Assembly: GCA_029960065.1 (NCBI GenBank)
Contig: JASCOF010000003.1
Location: 434,001-498,000, forward strand
DNA length: 64,000 nucleotides
Origin: Flavobacteriaceae bacterium PS02336
Lineage (GTDB): Bacteria > Bacteroidota > Bacteroidia > Flavobacteriales > Flavobacteriaceae
Reading direction: 5' to 3'
Position numbers and translations under genes: made by a program. The notes under the pieces were generated by a model. The model searched no databases and was not told where the DNA came from. It worked only from the letters and a program-made list of their open reading frames with translations. This document shows positions 42,143-51,686 of the stretch, in pieces (the first letter of the stretch is position 1; every line of letters starts with the position of its first letter).

Positions 42143-43561
42143 CTATTCTAAAACTAATTCATTAATCATCCCATTAAATATAAAACCATGAAAAGGCAAA
42201 ACAGAATACCAGTAGAGTTTACCTAAGATCCCTTTTGGCTTAAAGGTTGCTGCCTGATACAATGTGTTATTAAAAATTTTAAATTCCAGCCATGCTTCTC
42301 CAGGAAGTTTCATCTCAGCATACAGAATTAATTTTCCCTGTTGTTTATTAGCATAAACCACACGCCAAAAGTCTAGTACGTCTCCGGCATGTATTTCATG
42401 CTTGCTCGTTCTGCCGCGTCTGGCACCAACACCTCCAAAAATCTTATCGATAAAACCGCGCAGACTCCATAACCAGTCTCCGTAATACCATCCCGTTTCT
42501 CCACCTATAGACCAAATTTTGGCAATGGTAGAATCGCGGTCAATTATTTTTCTTTTTCTTCTGTCAATAAAACAATCTTTTTTGGGAACCTTTAGATAAT
42601 AAGCAACACTCCCTTTAAACTGCCCGCTGATCTGTGCATCTTTCCAGCTTGAAGCTACGGCATCTTCATCAATCTTTACAAGTGCCTTCTGCAATGCCTG
42701 ATGGTAAGTCATCGGTTTTACATCTAACAAATCATTAATTCTACTATCTCTGCAGACCACTTCAACTTTCATACTGCTCACTAATGCCGTAGCCAGTTTA
42801 AAAGAAGTCGAAGTAATAAAATACAGCCAGTAGGATGATAATTTAGGCGTCATAACCGGCAGCGTGTAAATATATCTTTTCAGTTTTTCTGCCTCGGCAA
42901 ACCCTAGCAGCATTTCTTTGTAAGTCAAAATATCAGGACCTCCTATATCAAAACTCTCGCCGTAGGTTCTAGGATTTAATAATGATTTTATTAAAAATTC
43001 TAAAACATCGGCAATGGCAATAGGCTGGCATTTGGTATTGAGCCATTTAGGAGTAATCATTACAGGAAGTTTATGAACGAGATCCCGAATGATTTCAAAA
43101 GAAGCACTTCCGGATCCTACAATAATTCCTGCCCTTAGCGTGGTGGTTGGGGTTTTTCCTGTTTTTAGAATTTCTTCAACTGCTTTTCTGGAGGATAAAT
43201 GTTTAGATAAGGATTTATCATTAACAATGCCGCTTAAAAAAATAATCTGTCTGGCATTTGTTTTGTTTATTTTTTCTTTGAAATTGTGAGCAGAAATTCT
43301 TTCGAATTCATCATAATTATCAGCGCCAGACATGGAATGAATAAGGTAATAAGCTGCATCAATATCATTAGGAATATTTTCTACACTTTGTGATTCTAAA
43401 AAGTCAACTTCAATAAGCTGTATATTTTTTGAAGCTTTTTCAGGATAATAAAATCGGTACTTATCCCGCACGCAGCAGATTACTTCATGTCCCTGTTCCA
43501 GCAGTAAAGGCAGCAGCCTTTTACCAACATAACCCGTTACGCCTGTTAGTAGAATTTTCAT
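42143..43561 (-). CDS. SDR-family NAD(P)-binding protein with C-terminal DUF2867
   Basis: The protein has 472 residues. The N-terminal atypical SDR fold shows the nucleotide motif TGVTGYVGKRL (7-17) and covers about residues 1-300. The C-terminal ~150 residues (IWSIGGETGWYYGDWLW, then WLEFKIFNNTLYQAATFKP) form DUF2867, a START-like lipid or ligand-binding domain. Proteins of this fusion are often encoded with photolyase and carotenoid genes in Bacteroidota; here it is close to the phytochrome island. It is followed by nothing on the same strand but starts 11 bases after the next SDR gene, so the two are one operon. Confidence 0.85.
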   Translation of the reverse strand: MKILLTGVTGYVGKRLLPLLLEQGHEVICCVRDKYRFYYPEKASKNIQLIEVDFLESQSVENIPNDIDAAYYLIHSMSGADNYDEFERISAHNFKEKINKTNARQIIFLSGIVNDKSLSKHLSSRKAVEEILKTGKTPTTTLRAGIIVGSGSASFEIIRDLVHKLPVMITPKWLNTKCQPIAIADVLEFLIKSLLNPRTYGESFDIGGPDILTYKEMLLGFAEAEKLKRYIYTLPVMTPKLSSYWLYFITSTSFKLATALVSSMKVEVVCRDSRINDLLDVKPMTYHQALQKALVKIDEDAVASSWKDAQISGQFKGSVAYYLKVPKKDCFIDRRKRKIIDRDSTIAKIWSIGGETGWYYGDWLWSLRGFIDKIFGGVGARRGRTSKHEIHAGDVLDFWRVVYANKQQGKLILYAEMKLPGEAWLEFKIFNNTLYQAATFKPKGILGKLYWYSVLPFHGFIFNGMINELVLE

Positions 43562-43572
43562 GGTTTTGTTGT

Positions 43573-44256
43573 TTATATTTTAAAACTGACTAGACCATAA
43601 TCCATTTGAAAAATCTGTCCGGATATTGATCCTGCCGCTTTAGATATTAGATAATCTGCCATTTGTGCCACTTCTTGAGGTTTTAAATAATTTTTGAGCG
43701 GATGACGTTCGATCATATTATCTTTCATGCGGTCACTGCGCAGAATCGAAGCTGATAATGAAGTTTCCGTAATAGTCGGTGCAATGGCGTTGATGCGTAT
43801 TGATGGTGCGAACTCTGCTCCCAATGATTTTACAAGCCCTTCTACACCGCCTTTAGCAGCAGCAATGCTGGCATGAAAAGGCATTCCTAATTTTACTGCA
43901 ACAGTACTGAAAAGAACAATAGACGGACTTGTTCCTCTTTTTAAAGCTGGGAGATAATGCTGTATCACTTTTACTGCGCCGATAACATTAATTTCAAAAT
44001 CATTCCTGAAATCATCAGCACTCAAACTTGAAATAGGTTTTAGGTTTATCGATCCTGGACAATAAATAATAGCATCGATACTTTCAATCTCAGGAAGGTT
44101 GTCCTGCAGGACATCAGCCCGATAATGGGTTAAATTTGGATGAGAAATTTCAGGCGCTGTCCTGCTGATATTATAAACTTTCTTGTTTTCTAATTGCTGC
44201 AGCACTATTGCACTGCCAATTCCCTTGCTGCCGCCAATAACTGCTATTTTTTCCAT
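43573..44256 (-). CDS. SDR-family oxidoreductase, catalytic Tyr replaced
   Basis: I start at ATG 44256 (MEKIAVIGGSKGIGSAIVLQ), because it puts the nucleotide motif GGSKGIG at the N-terminus as in all classical SDRs; the ATG at 44298 adds unrelated residues. 227 residues. NAD-binding text and the closing SGQIFQMDYG are typical. At the active site YxxxK reads IAAAK: the lysine is kept but the tyrosine is replaced by Ile. It may work differently, or have a structural or binding role. Co-transcribed with the DUF2867-SDR gene. Confidence 0.8.
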   Translation of the reverse strand: MEKIAVIGGSKGIGSAIVLQQLENKKVYNISRTAPEISHPNLTHYRADVLQDNLPEIESIDAIIYCPGSINLKPISSLSADDFRNDFEINVIGAVKVIQHYLPALKRGTSPSIVLFSTVAVKLGMPFHASIAAAKGGVEGLVKSLGAEFAPSIRINAIAPTITETSLSASILRSDRMKDNMIERHPLKNYLKPQEVAQMADYLISKAAGSISGQIFQMDYGLVSFKI

Positions 44257-44550
44257 TATGCTAAAATTTAAATTATTGTATTGTATTTGCAATATCAACT
44301 TTATTAGAAAATGATTTCAATCATAAAGGTAGTTATTGTTTAACTTTTACAAAAGAACATTAAACAAAAAAAATAATTAATTAGCTTGGCACTATCGCAA
44401 AAGAAAATGTTAGCGTATCCAACATATTTAGAAATAGCGAAAACAATGAGTATTATTAAAGTATTGTTTTTGCAACAGGTTTAGGTATTTTAAAAGAAAT
44501 TTGACAAAATTCCTATTTAAGCTGTTGGCGCTATAGTTTTTCAAATTCTA

Positions 44551-45411
44551 TTATCTTTTCCAGTAAGGCTTTATTATTTTTCTATTTTTCTGGCATAAAA
44601 TCAGCAATAAAATAGTTGCAAGAGCACAGAAAACGATTGCCTGAATTGATCCTTCTGGACCAAACGCACCTCCAGTTATAAACTCGGGACCTTGTATCCT
44701 TGCTTCCAGTAAACTGCTTGTTTTCTCATTTCCAGATGTTACGGCGCCATATATACCTGACTGCGTAAAATTCCACGCAAAATGTAAAGCGATCGGCATC
44801 CATAAATTACGACTGTAAATAAAAGCAGCGCCCAGCATAAAACCTGCAGTTGTGATACATATTCCAGAAATCAATGTGCCGTGAGGATTCGCTAGGTGCA
44901 AAACACCAAATAATACCGAAGAAATAGTAAGAGAAATATAACTCCCAAATTTTTCTTCTACAATTCTAAATATAATACCGCGCACTAATATTTCTTCGAT
45001 AATAGCAACGGTAAACATTATGGCAAAAGGAATCAGGATAAACGATACAGGGTTGATATTTATAACGGTGTAATTTCCGTTAAGATACATTATTAAAATA
45101 GTACAGGACTGTAAAACAAAACCAGTGAGAATCCCGATTGTTAGATTTTTCACAAATCCTTTTGTGGCAAATTCCGTTATGTTTCTTTTATCATACTTCT
45201 TAAAGAAAAGAATATAGCTGCATATGCATGCTGAAGAAACAAAAAGCCCTTTTAAAAGATTTCTGTAGTCTTTGTCAAGCGATGTTAAGGATAGTAATTT
45301 TACTGCAATCTGCTGACCGATTATAACAACCGCCATAAAAGTAAGTAAAGCAAGAATAATTTTGACTAGAGGGAAATTGAATATTTTTTGTTTTCTGGTA
45401 AGGGTTTCCAT
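44551..45411 (-). CDS. CPBP-family intramembrane metalloprotease (Abi/Rce1-like)
   Basis: The 286-residue protein has about seven to eight membrane helices. The catalytic motifs of the CPBP family are complete: EEILVRG (EExxxR), then HLANP and HFAWN. These glutamate-type intramembrane enzymes process prenylated or small-peptide substrates; bacterial members are tied to immunity, stress or bacteriocin self-protection. Substrate is unknown. It lies 77 bases downstream of an AraC regulator gene on the same strand, which may control it. Confidence 0.85.
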   Translation of the reverse strand: METLTRKQKIFNFPLVKIILALLTFMAVVIIGQQIAVKLLSLTSLDKDYRNLLKGLFVSSACICSYILFFKKYDKRNITEFATKGFVKNLTIGILTGFVLQSCTILIMYLNGNYTVININPVSFILIPFAIMFTVAIIEEILVRGIIFRIVEEKFGSYISLTISSVLFGVLHLANPHGTLISGICITTAGFMLGAAFIYSRNLWMPIALHFAWNFTQSGIYGAVTSGNEKTSSLLEARIQGPEFITGGAFGPEGSIQAIVFCALATILLLILCQKNRKIIKPYWKR

Positions 45412-45488
45412 TTGTTTTATTTTATAATTAATGATGAGACAAAAGTATCCCGCATTAAAAACAAAAAATAGAATGAAATTTGCCTCTG

Positions 45489-46286
45489 CTATAATTTTTG
45501 AAACTGTTTAGGCAAAAATCCGGTTTGAGCTTTAAAAGTTCTGATAAAATGGCTTTGATCTGCAAATCCGCATTCAAACGCAATTTCGGTCAGATTAATT
45601 TTGTCAGATTGTACCAGCGAAAGCGAACGATTAATTTTAATACGACGCATATATTCGCCTAAAGTACAGCCAAAATATTTAGGAAAATGTTTAGAAATCG
45701 TAATTGGGTTTAACTGTAAAACCTGCGCCAGATCCTGTAAGTTTGGATTTTCATTCCAGCAGTCGTTCAGCAGTTCATTTAAACTTTTTACCCAAAACGG
45801 ACTTTTTTCAAATCGCTCCAAATGTTCATTAGCATTAGATAATTGGGCAAAAAGCATTTTAATAGTATCGCTGGAAAACGGATCAGGATTCTGGGTTTCT
45901 TTAAAAATCTTCAGAATCAAAAATTTAGTTAATGCACTGTTTTGAATCGATTTTTCAATTACAGCCTCATTAATCTCAAGTTCCTTGAAAAGATGCTCTT
46001 CGATTTCTAAATTAATATTTTGTGAAGGAAAGATCGTTTTTTGATTTAAATGCAGCTCATCACTGTGATAAAATAACAAAGAACCCGAACCAACAGTTTC
46101 AGTAAAGTGTTTTCTTTTCTCAGTTGTTCCCCCTTTTAAAAATAGAGTTATGTGTGCATTATTATGAGAATGCCAGCCCTCATATACTTTATTATTGTAC
46201 TCTGTTTCAACAACGGATATGCCTTGATTCGTATTAAATATATTTTTAGTACTGCCTAAGTATTTTTCTCTATCCAGCTCAAACAT
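45489..46286 (-). CDS. AraC-family transcriptional regulator
   Basis: The 265-residue protein has an N-terminal cupin-like sensor (~10-90, SGSLLFYHSDELHLN) and the AraC DNA-binding domain at the C-terminus. HTH 1 is around LQDLAQVLQLNPITISKHF and HTH 2 in KINLTEIAFECGFADQSHFI. It likely controls the CPBP gene downstream. It is divergent from the siderophore receptor gene, with 578 bases between. Confidence 0.83.
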   Translation of the reverse strand: MFELDREKYLGSTKNIFNTNQGISVVETEYNNKVYEGWHSHNNAHITLFLKGGTTEKRKHFTETVGSGSLLFYHSDELHLNQKTIFPSQNINLEIEEHLFKELEINEAVIEKSIQNSALTKFLILKIFKETQNPDPFSSDTIKMLFAQLSNANEHLERFEKSPFWVKSLNELLNDCWNENPNLQDLAQVLQLNPITISKHFPKYFGCTLGEYMRRIKINRSLSLVQSDKINLTEIAFECGFADQSHFIRTFKAQTGFLPKQFQKL

Positions 46287-46811
46287 GTATATCCCCTATT
46301 TTTAATAATTTATGAGTAATCAAATATACTGCTATTCTTTACAGAAATGATTGAAGTACCAGCTAAATTCTCCAATCTTTCCATGCACTAAAAAGAATAA
46401 CCATAAGTGGATAAGAGCGATCAAAAAAAGTACCTCGCGCCATTTTATATTTATACTTTCAGTATATTAAAATTAAAGTAGACATTCAAAATGGTTTTAT
46501 TTTAAAATGGCGGTAAATGTTTTATAAAAATTCAGTTACTAAAAGGTAACTGATTTTGGGACTTTTCTTTTAGATTTTATTTTAAAAATTGTCGAAATTC
46601 TTTCTTTGATTATTAAAATAAAATATAAAGTTTACTTAAATCTGAAATCATACTAAACACTGAAAATAAATTAGTTAAAACTAAAAAAAAGAGTTCGATT
46701 CAATTAATTTCTTTCATTTTAAGTACGATAAAAATAAAAAAATAAAGTGATCAGAAAATCAGATTACAGATAGTGAATCTATTATTTAAAAATTTGTTTC
46801 AAAGAATGTTA
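46287..46811. other. Intergenic stretch before the siderophore receptor promoter
   Basis: AT-rich with no supported gene; the last part carries the promoter and operator listed separately. Confidence 0.35.
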
Positions 46812-46842
46812 TTTGTATTTAGTCTAAATAATATTAGATTTG
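46812..46842 (+). promoter_or_regulatory. Exact consensus promoter of the siderophore receptor
   Basis: TTTG (46812-46815), 19 bases, then TAGATTTG (46835-46842): an exact TTTG-N19-TAnnTTTG match, 22 bases before the receptor ATG at 46865. Confidence 0.7.
46817..46829. promoter_or_regulatory. Palindrome inside the siderophore receptor promoter, candidate iron operator
   Basis: ATTTAG-T-CTAAAT has perfect 6-bp arms and lies entirely in the spacer between the -33 and -7 boxes. A bound dimer would block transcription. It resembles sites of metal-dependent repressors (DtxR/Fur type), but which protein binds is not known. Confidence 0.55.
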
Positions 46843-46864
46843 CAGCCTAATATAAATAACCGCC

Positions 46865-49312
46865 ATGAAATTAAATTTCTCATTATTATTACTGCTTGCC
46901 TTTATAAATATTGGTTTGGCACAAAATGCTACAATTACTGGAAAAATTGTTTCCGAAAATAATGAAGCTGTCTCTTATGCTTCTATATCTATAAAAAGCC
47001 TTAAAAAAAATACTATTTCTGATGACAAGGGAAATTTTGAAATTACCAATCTAGCTTCTGGAAACTATATTGTATCTATCTCTGCCATGGGATTTATAGT
47101 TGAGGAAAAAAATGTTGAACTGCATGAAAATGAAAATCTTGCTATTTCCATTACTTTAAAAGAAAATATTAATACGCTGCAGACTGTAGAAATTACAGGA
47201 CGAAAAGAAAAATCTTATCGAAATACAAAATCTTTTATCGGTGCTAAAACAGAAATCGCTTTAAAAGATCTGCCACAGGCGGTTTCGTACGCTACCAAAG
47301 AATTAATAGCAGATCAAGGTGCAATTCGTGTGGGCGAAGTAGTAAAAAATTTCAGCGGGGTAAGCCAGTTTACTTTTTATGATGATATTTCGATTAGAGG
47401 TTTTAGAATAAACGGAGGAAGTAATACGCAATTGCTAAACGGTATGAGAACCTCCACAGGATTTTGGAAACAGCCTCTTGCAAATTATCTGGAGCGCGTT
47501 GAAGTTTTAAAAGGACCATCATCTGCTTTGTTTGGAAATGCTTCTCCTGGAGGGGTTTTAAATCGTGTGACTAAAAAACCGTTAGATCAGGCAGCAAATA
47601 GCGTGAGTTTTTCTACCGGAAGCTTTAATACTTTAAGAGCTTTAGCTGATTTTACAGGACCTTTAACCGAAGATAAATCACTTTTGTACCGTTTGAATTT
47701 AGGTTATGAAAATGCAAACTCTTTTAGAGATTTACAATATGATAAAAATATTGTTGTAGCTCCTTCTCTTTCTTTTCTTCCGAATGATAAAACAAGCGTA
47801 AATTTTGATTTAATCTACAGCAGCTCAAATGGAAATCTGGACCGCGGGCAGTCTACTTACGAAGACAACCTATATTCTACAAAAACCTCAAATTCGTTAA
47901 ACTCAGCAAACGATTATTTGAAAGAGGAAACTTATATCGTGACGACCTCTTTAAATCACCAGTTTTCAGATCGTTTATCGTTTTCTGGATCTTATATCAG
48001 AACGGGTTATAATGAGGATCTTTTAGAGCACCGCGGTGCCAATAAATATGCTTCTGCCGGAGACGGATCTACAATTCCGACAGCAATTGAAATGCAGGTT
48101 TTTCAGCGTAAACGCAAGCGCTATATTGACAATTTATCTACTTTTTTTAAATATAAAGCCAAAACAGGAGTTTTAGACCATGATTTAATTGCAGGTTTTG
48201 ATTATGCTCAAGAAGAAGTTCCGGCAGGCGGATCGCAATTAACGGCAAGCGGTTACAGAAATGCCGCCAACAATGGCTTTATCGCGACTTATAACCCTGC
48301 AAATAAAGCGAATTATCTGTTGGATTCTAAAGGAAATCCAGTGCCCAACGTAGCTCATTTTGATCTGACTAATCCATTTGCATCACAGCAATTAAAAGAC
48401 ATGAGTAAATATTTTTATGTAGCCCGCCAAGTTGATCCAACCTATTATTCATTGTACGGAATTTACATTCAGGACCATATTAAATTTGGTGCTTTTCAGG
48501 CTTTAATTGGTATACGTTACGACGAATATTCAGATAAAGTAAATTACAAAAAAGCCACAGAAACAAAAGTAAAACAGCATTCGTTTTTACCTCGTTTTGG
48601 TCTTACTTATACACTTAATCCAAACATCAACTTATACGGAACTTATGTTCAGGGTTACAATCCTCAAACGGCGTCTACTCTCGCAAATCCAAATGCGGGA
48701 GGACCATTTAATCCGTTAGAAAGCAATATGGTTGAATTTGGAGGAAAATCTTCTTGGTTCAAAGAAAAACTTTTTGTGACGGTTGCGTTATTCAAAATAC
48801 AGCAGAAAAACACATTATATCCTGCTAATGATGCGTCAAATCCTGATTTAATGAGATCTATTGGTGAAGAGGAATCGAAAGGTATCGAAATTGATTTAAA
48901 TGGAAATATTACGCGCAACTGGAGTATTTCTGCAGCTTATAGTTATAATGAAGCTTTTATTACAGAAAGTCCGATTGAAGTTGAAGTGGGAAGACAAAAA
49001 GCAAATACTCCAAGACAGCAGGGTAATATATGGACTCGTTATAATTTTACAAATGGCGCTTTAAAAGATTTTGGAATCGCAATGGGATCTAATTTTGCGA
49101 CAACGCGTACTATGAGCCAGACTACTACAGAAACTCTTCCAGGATATACCCTGTTTAATGCTGCCTTTTACTACAATATCAACAAGTTTAAAATTCAGCT
49201 GAATGCCAATAATATTCTAAACAAAACCTATTGGGTTGGAGGATATGATTATATCCGTTTGTTCCCTGGAGCACCATCGAATTGGCTTTTAACTCTTGGC
49301 TATTCCTTTTAA
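46865..49312 (+). CDS. TonB-dependent siderophore receptor
   Basis: The 815-residue protein has a signal peptide (to NIGLAQ, residue ~20), a carboxypeptidase-like domain (~22-100), a plug (SIRGFRINGGSNTQLLNGMR, cited by part; ERVEVLKGPSSALFG) and a 22-strand barrel ending in LLTLGYSF. Plug wording (FSGVSQFTFYDDISIRGF) fits the FhuA/FoxA-like ferric hydroxamate group. It imports an iron-siderophore complex. The PepSY gene follows 43 bases later and is likely the matching reductase. Strong promoter with a palindromic operator suggests iron control. Confidence 0.9.
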   Translation: MKLNFSLLLLLAFINIGLAQNATITGKIVSENNEAVSYASISIKSLKKNTISDDKGNFEITNLASGNYIVSISAMGFIVEEKNVELHENENLAISITLKENINTLQTVEITGRKEKSYRNTKSFIGAKTEIALKDLPQAVSYATKELIADQGAIRVGEVVKNFSGVSQFTFYDDISIRGFRINGGSNTQLLNGMRTSTGFWKQPLANYLERVEVLKGPSSALFGNASPGGVLNRVTKKPLDQAANSVSFSTGSFNTLRALADFTGPLTEDKSLLYRLNLGYENANSFRDLQYDKNIVVAPSLSFLPNDKTSVNFDLIYSSSNGNLDRGQSTYEDNLYSTKTSNSLNSANDYLKEETYIVTTSLNHQFSDRLSFSGSYIRTGYNEDLLEHRGANKYASAGDGSTIPTAIEMQVFQRKRKRYIDNLSTFFKYKAKTGVLDHDLIAGFDYAQEEVPAGGSQLTASGYRNAANNGFIATYNPANKANYLLDSKGNPVPNVAHFDLTNPFASQQLKDMSKYFYVARQVDPTYYSLYGIYIQDHIKFGAFQALIGIRYDEYSDKVNYKKATETKVKQHSFLPRFGLTYTLNPNINLYGTYVQGYNPQTASTLANPNAGGPFNPLESNMVEFGGKSSWFKEKLFVTVALFKIQQKNTLYPANDASNPDLMRSIGEEESKGIEIDLNGNITRNWSISAAYSYNEAFITESPIEVEVGRQKANTPRQQGNIWTRYNFTNGALKDFGIAMGSNFATTRTMSQTTTETLPGYTLFNAAFYYNINKFKIQLNANNILNKTYWVGGYDYIRLFPGAPSNWLLTLGYSF

Positions 49313-49355
49313 AAGCTTTAATTATATTTGAAAATATTTTTCGCTGCCTCTTTAC

Positions 49356-50465
49356 ATGAATAAAACATTTAAAAAAAATATCGGTTTTTTACATTTATGG
49401 CTCGGACTCACGTCCGGGCTTATTGTATTTATTGTAGCCCTTACTGGAAGCATTTTAGTTTTCGAAGAGGAAATTGATTCTTTTATCAATCCTGAATTTT
49501 ATAAAGTTCCGACCATCGGGACAAAAAAAATGCCCGCTGACCTTTACGTTAATTCCATACAGAAGAAATATGCAATAACTGAATTAGATCGAATTCAAAC
49601 GTATCAAGACCCAGCAAGAACGGTGATTATTTCTGGAACCGATGCCAATAAAAAAGATCAGATTTTCTCCGTAGATCCGTATACAGGAAAAGTACTGGCA
49701 GTAATTCCTGAGAAAAGCAGGTTTTTCTCTGTAATCTTAGATCTGCATCGCCATTTGATCCTGGGAGAAGCTGGAAAGTTTATTACAGGCTGCAGCTGTC
49801 TTATTTTTGTTTTTATGCTGCTTTCGGGGCTAATTTTATGGTGGCCGAAAAAAATAAAAAACCTAAAGCAAAGATTGACCATAAAATGGAATGCTTCTTT
49901 TAAAAGAGTCAATTGGGACTTTCATTCCAATTTTGGTTTTTACAGCTTTCTATTTCTTCTGATTATATCTCTGACCGGATTGACCTGGTCTTTTAAATGG
50001 TTTGAAAGCGGCATTTATTTATTAGCAGACGGAACAACCAAAAAACCTTCGGCTAAAGTTGAAAATCCAACAAAATTGGATCCAAAACTGGATAAAACTT
50101 TTTTCTATCAAAACATACTTTCAAAAACAGAAAACATTTATAAATACAAAGGAGATACGCAGATTAGAATCCCTTCTGATACCATAAACAGTATCATGGT
50201 TATTAAATTGAATCTTGAAAAATCTATTCCAAATATTTCAAGTATGGCTTATTTTGATAAATACACGGGGAAACTTTTGAAAATAAGACCTTATGAATCC
50301 TTTAGCAATGGCGATAAAGTAAGACGTCTAATTTACCCAATTCACACGGGAAGCATTTATGGTTATCCAACCAAAATTTTAGCTTTTTTAGTTTGTTTAT
50401 TTGCGGCAACATTACCCATTACAGGACTTCTTATTTGGTTGGGAAGAAAGAAAAAAAGCCGTTAG
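49356..50465 (+). CDS. PepSY-domain membrane protein (siderophore-iron reductase type)
   Basis: The 369-residue protein has four membrane helices: ~15-35 (GLIVFIVALTGSILVF), ~142-162 (SCLIFVFMLLSGLILWWP), ~195-215 and ~340-360. PepSY_TM architecture is clear, with LWLGLTSGL and conserved LHRHLILG near residue 129. Proteins of this type reduce ferric siderophores at the inner membrane. It forms an operon with the receptor. Its stop codon interlocks with that of the convergent lipoprotein gene over 4 bases (50462-50465). Confidence 0.85.
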   Translation: MNKTFKKNIGFLHLWLGLTSGLIVFIVALTGSILVFEEEIDSFINPEFYKVPTIGTKKMPADLYVNSIQKKYAITELDRIQTYQDPARTVIISGTDANKKDQIFSVDPYTGKVLAVIPEKSRFFSVILDLHRHLILGEAGKFITGCSCLIFVFMLLSGLILWWPKKIKNLKQRLTIKWNASFKRVNWDFHSNFGFYSFLFLLIISLTGLTWSFKWFESGIYLLADGTTKKPSAKVENPTKLDPKLDKTFFYQNILSKTENIYKYKGDTQIRIPSDTINSIMVIKLNLEKSIPNISSMAYFDKYTGKLLKIRPYESFSNGDKVRRLIYPIHTGSIYGYPTKILAFLVCLFAATLPITGLLIWLGRKKKSR

Positions 50466-51487
50466 TATTTTTTCTGAAAGTAAAGATAATTAGTCGCTGT
50501 ACCTGCATCTCGCAATCGTATCTGAGAATTATTAAATTCAAACAGCTTCCAGTTAAAATTTAGTTTAGAAAGCAATCCTGTACTAAAAATTACTTTAACT
50601 TCTCTCACACCATTTTGAACTGAACTTTCCCACTGTCCCGTTTCTGAAACTCCACTTTTTGTGGCAACTACAGATTGGTCGGTTTTAAATACAAATGTAT
50701 AATCACTGTAATTTGAAGTCTTAACAGCGCCATCATAAAAATAAGGAATTTCCCAAGAACCTTTTGTGATGGTTGCTGCGAAATCTAGTGTCACAAGGTT
50801 ATTTTCTGGGCAATAATCTATGGCATATTTAATAGCGTTTTCAAAATCCTGATTATTTGAAATCGTTTTTGTCTGATTGTTGTAATCCGCAATTGTGATA
50901 GGATATTTTAGAGAGATATACTGGCTTTCATTTAAATTTTTAATGAAATTGAAAAAGGCCTGATCGCTTACTATCGATTGAGAACTCGCCGCTTGATTGA
51001 TGCTGTTATAGATATTGATTGTTATCGGATAATTGATATTCAGACCGTTGATTTTGGATAAAAGATCCGGATAAAGATTCCAGTAATCGATTAAAGAATC
51101 AAAATCTGCCTGATTCGGAATTAGTTTTTCGATGTAATTGTAGTATACCATCGTTACAGGAAAGTCTATTTTTACAATATCATCATCATAATTGCTTGCG
51201 TTGATATTATCCAAAACTTTTTGATAATCGGCAGTTGTATTTACTGCAATCTGCTCATTATTTACCGTAACAGTATAAGGAAGTTTTATGGTGCAATAAG
51301 TTGATCCGTCAATCATATTATCCTGTACAGTTTTAACCATAGCAACCCTTTGCAAATAAGTTGTAAGCGGGGAAACAGTAGAAATTGTTCCCTGCGAATT
51401 ATTGTTTTGCTCGTCTATTTCACTTTGACAGGAAAACAGTAAGAATAGGAAAACTGCAATTGATAAATACTTTTTCAAAAGGAACAT
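50462..51487 (-). CDS. Lipoprotein with four internal repeats, unknown function
   Basis: The 341-residue protein has a lipobox cysteine at residue 20 (LLFSC). Four imperfect repeats of ~45-60 residues (roughly 65-260) share a hydrophobic-PxT-x-Y core and an F-xxx-I helix: LPYTVTVNNEQ, FPVTMVYYNYIEK, YPITINIYNSIN, YPITIADYNNQT. The C-terminal ~80 residues form a beta domain ending YLYFQKKY. No named family is recognised. It is divergent from the ECF sigma operon, and may belong to its regulon, but nothing in the sequence proves it. Confidence 0.55.
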   Translation of the reverse strand: MFLLKKYLSIAVFLFLLFSCQSEIDEQNNNSQGTISTVSPLTTYLQRVAMVKTVQDNMIDGSTYCTIKLPYTVTVNNEQIAVNTTADYQKVLDNINASNYDDDIVKIDFPVTMVYYNYIEKLIPNQADFDSLIDYWNLYPDLLSKINGLNINYPITINIYNSINQAASSQSIVSDQAFFNFIKNLNESQYISLKYPITIADYNNQTKTISNNQDFENAIKYAIDYCPENNLVTLDFAATITKGSWEIPYFYDGAVKTSNYSDYTFVFKTDQSVVATKSGVSETGQWESSVQNGVREVKVIFSTGLLSKLNFNWKLFEFNNSQIRLRDAGTATNYLYFQKKY

Positions 51488-51630
51488 ATTTATATTTTTA
51501 CAAAGGTAATAAATTTTAAAAGAAACTGTTTTTTAATAAACTAACAGCAAGGATTGCATAATTTTCACTTATACTAAATTATCAAAAACCAATAGCATTT
51601 TATTCTTCTATAAAACAATCATCTTTACTT

Positions 51631-51641
51631 TTACCCTACTT
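51631..51641. promoter_or_regulatory. TTACCCTACTT box upstream of the ECF sigma gene
   Basis: This 11-mer is repeated exactly in inverted orientation at 52204-52214 just after the sigma gene, and 9 of 11 bases recur at 55762-55770 after the receptor gene. It could be a sigma or regulator site. Confidence 0.4.
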
Positions 51642-51686
51642 AAATTAAAAACAAATACTTTTACACTGAAAAAATTGAAACTCTAA

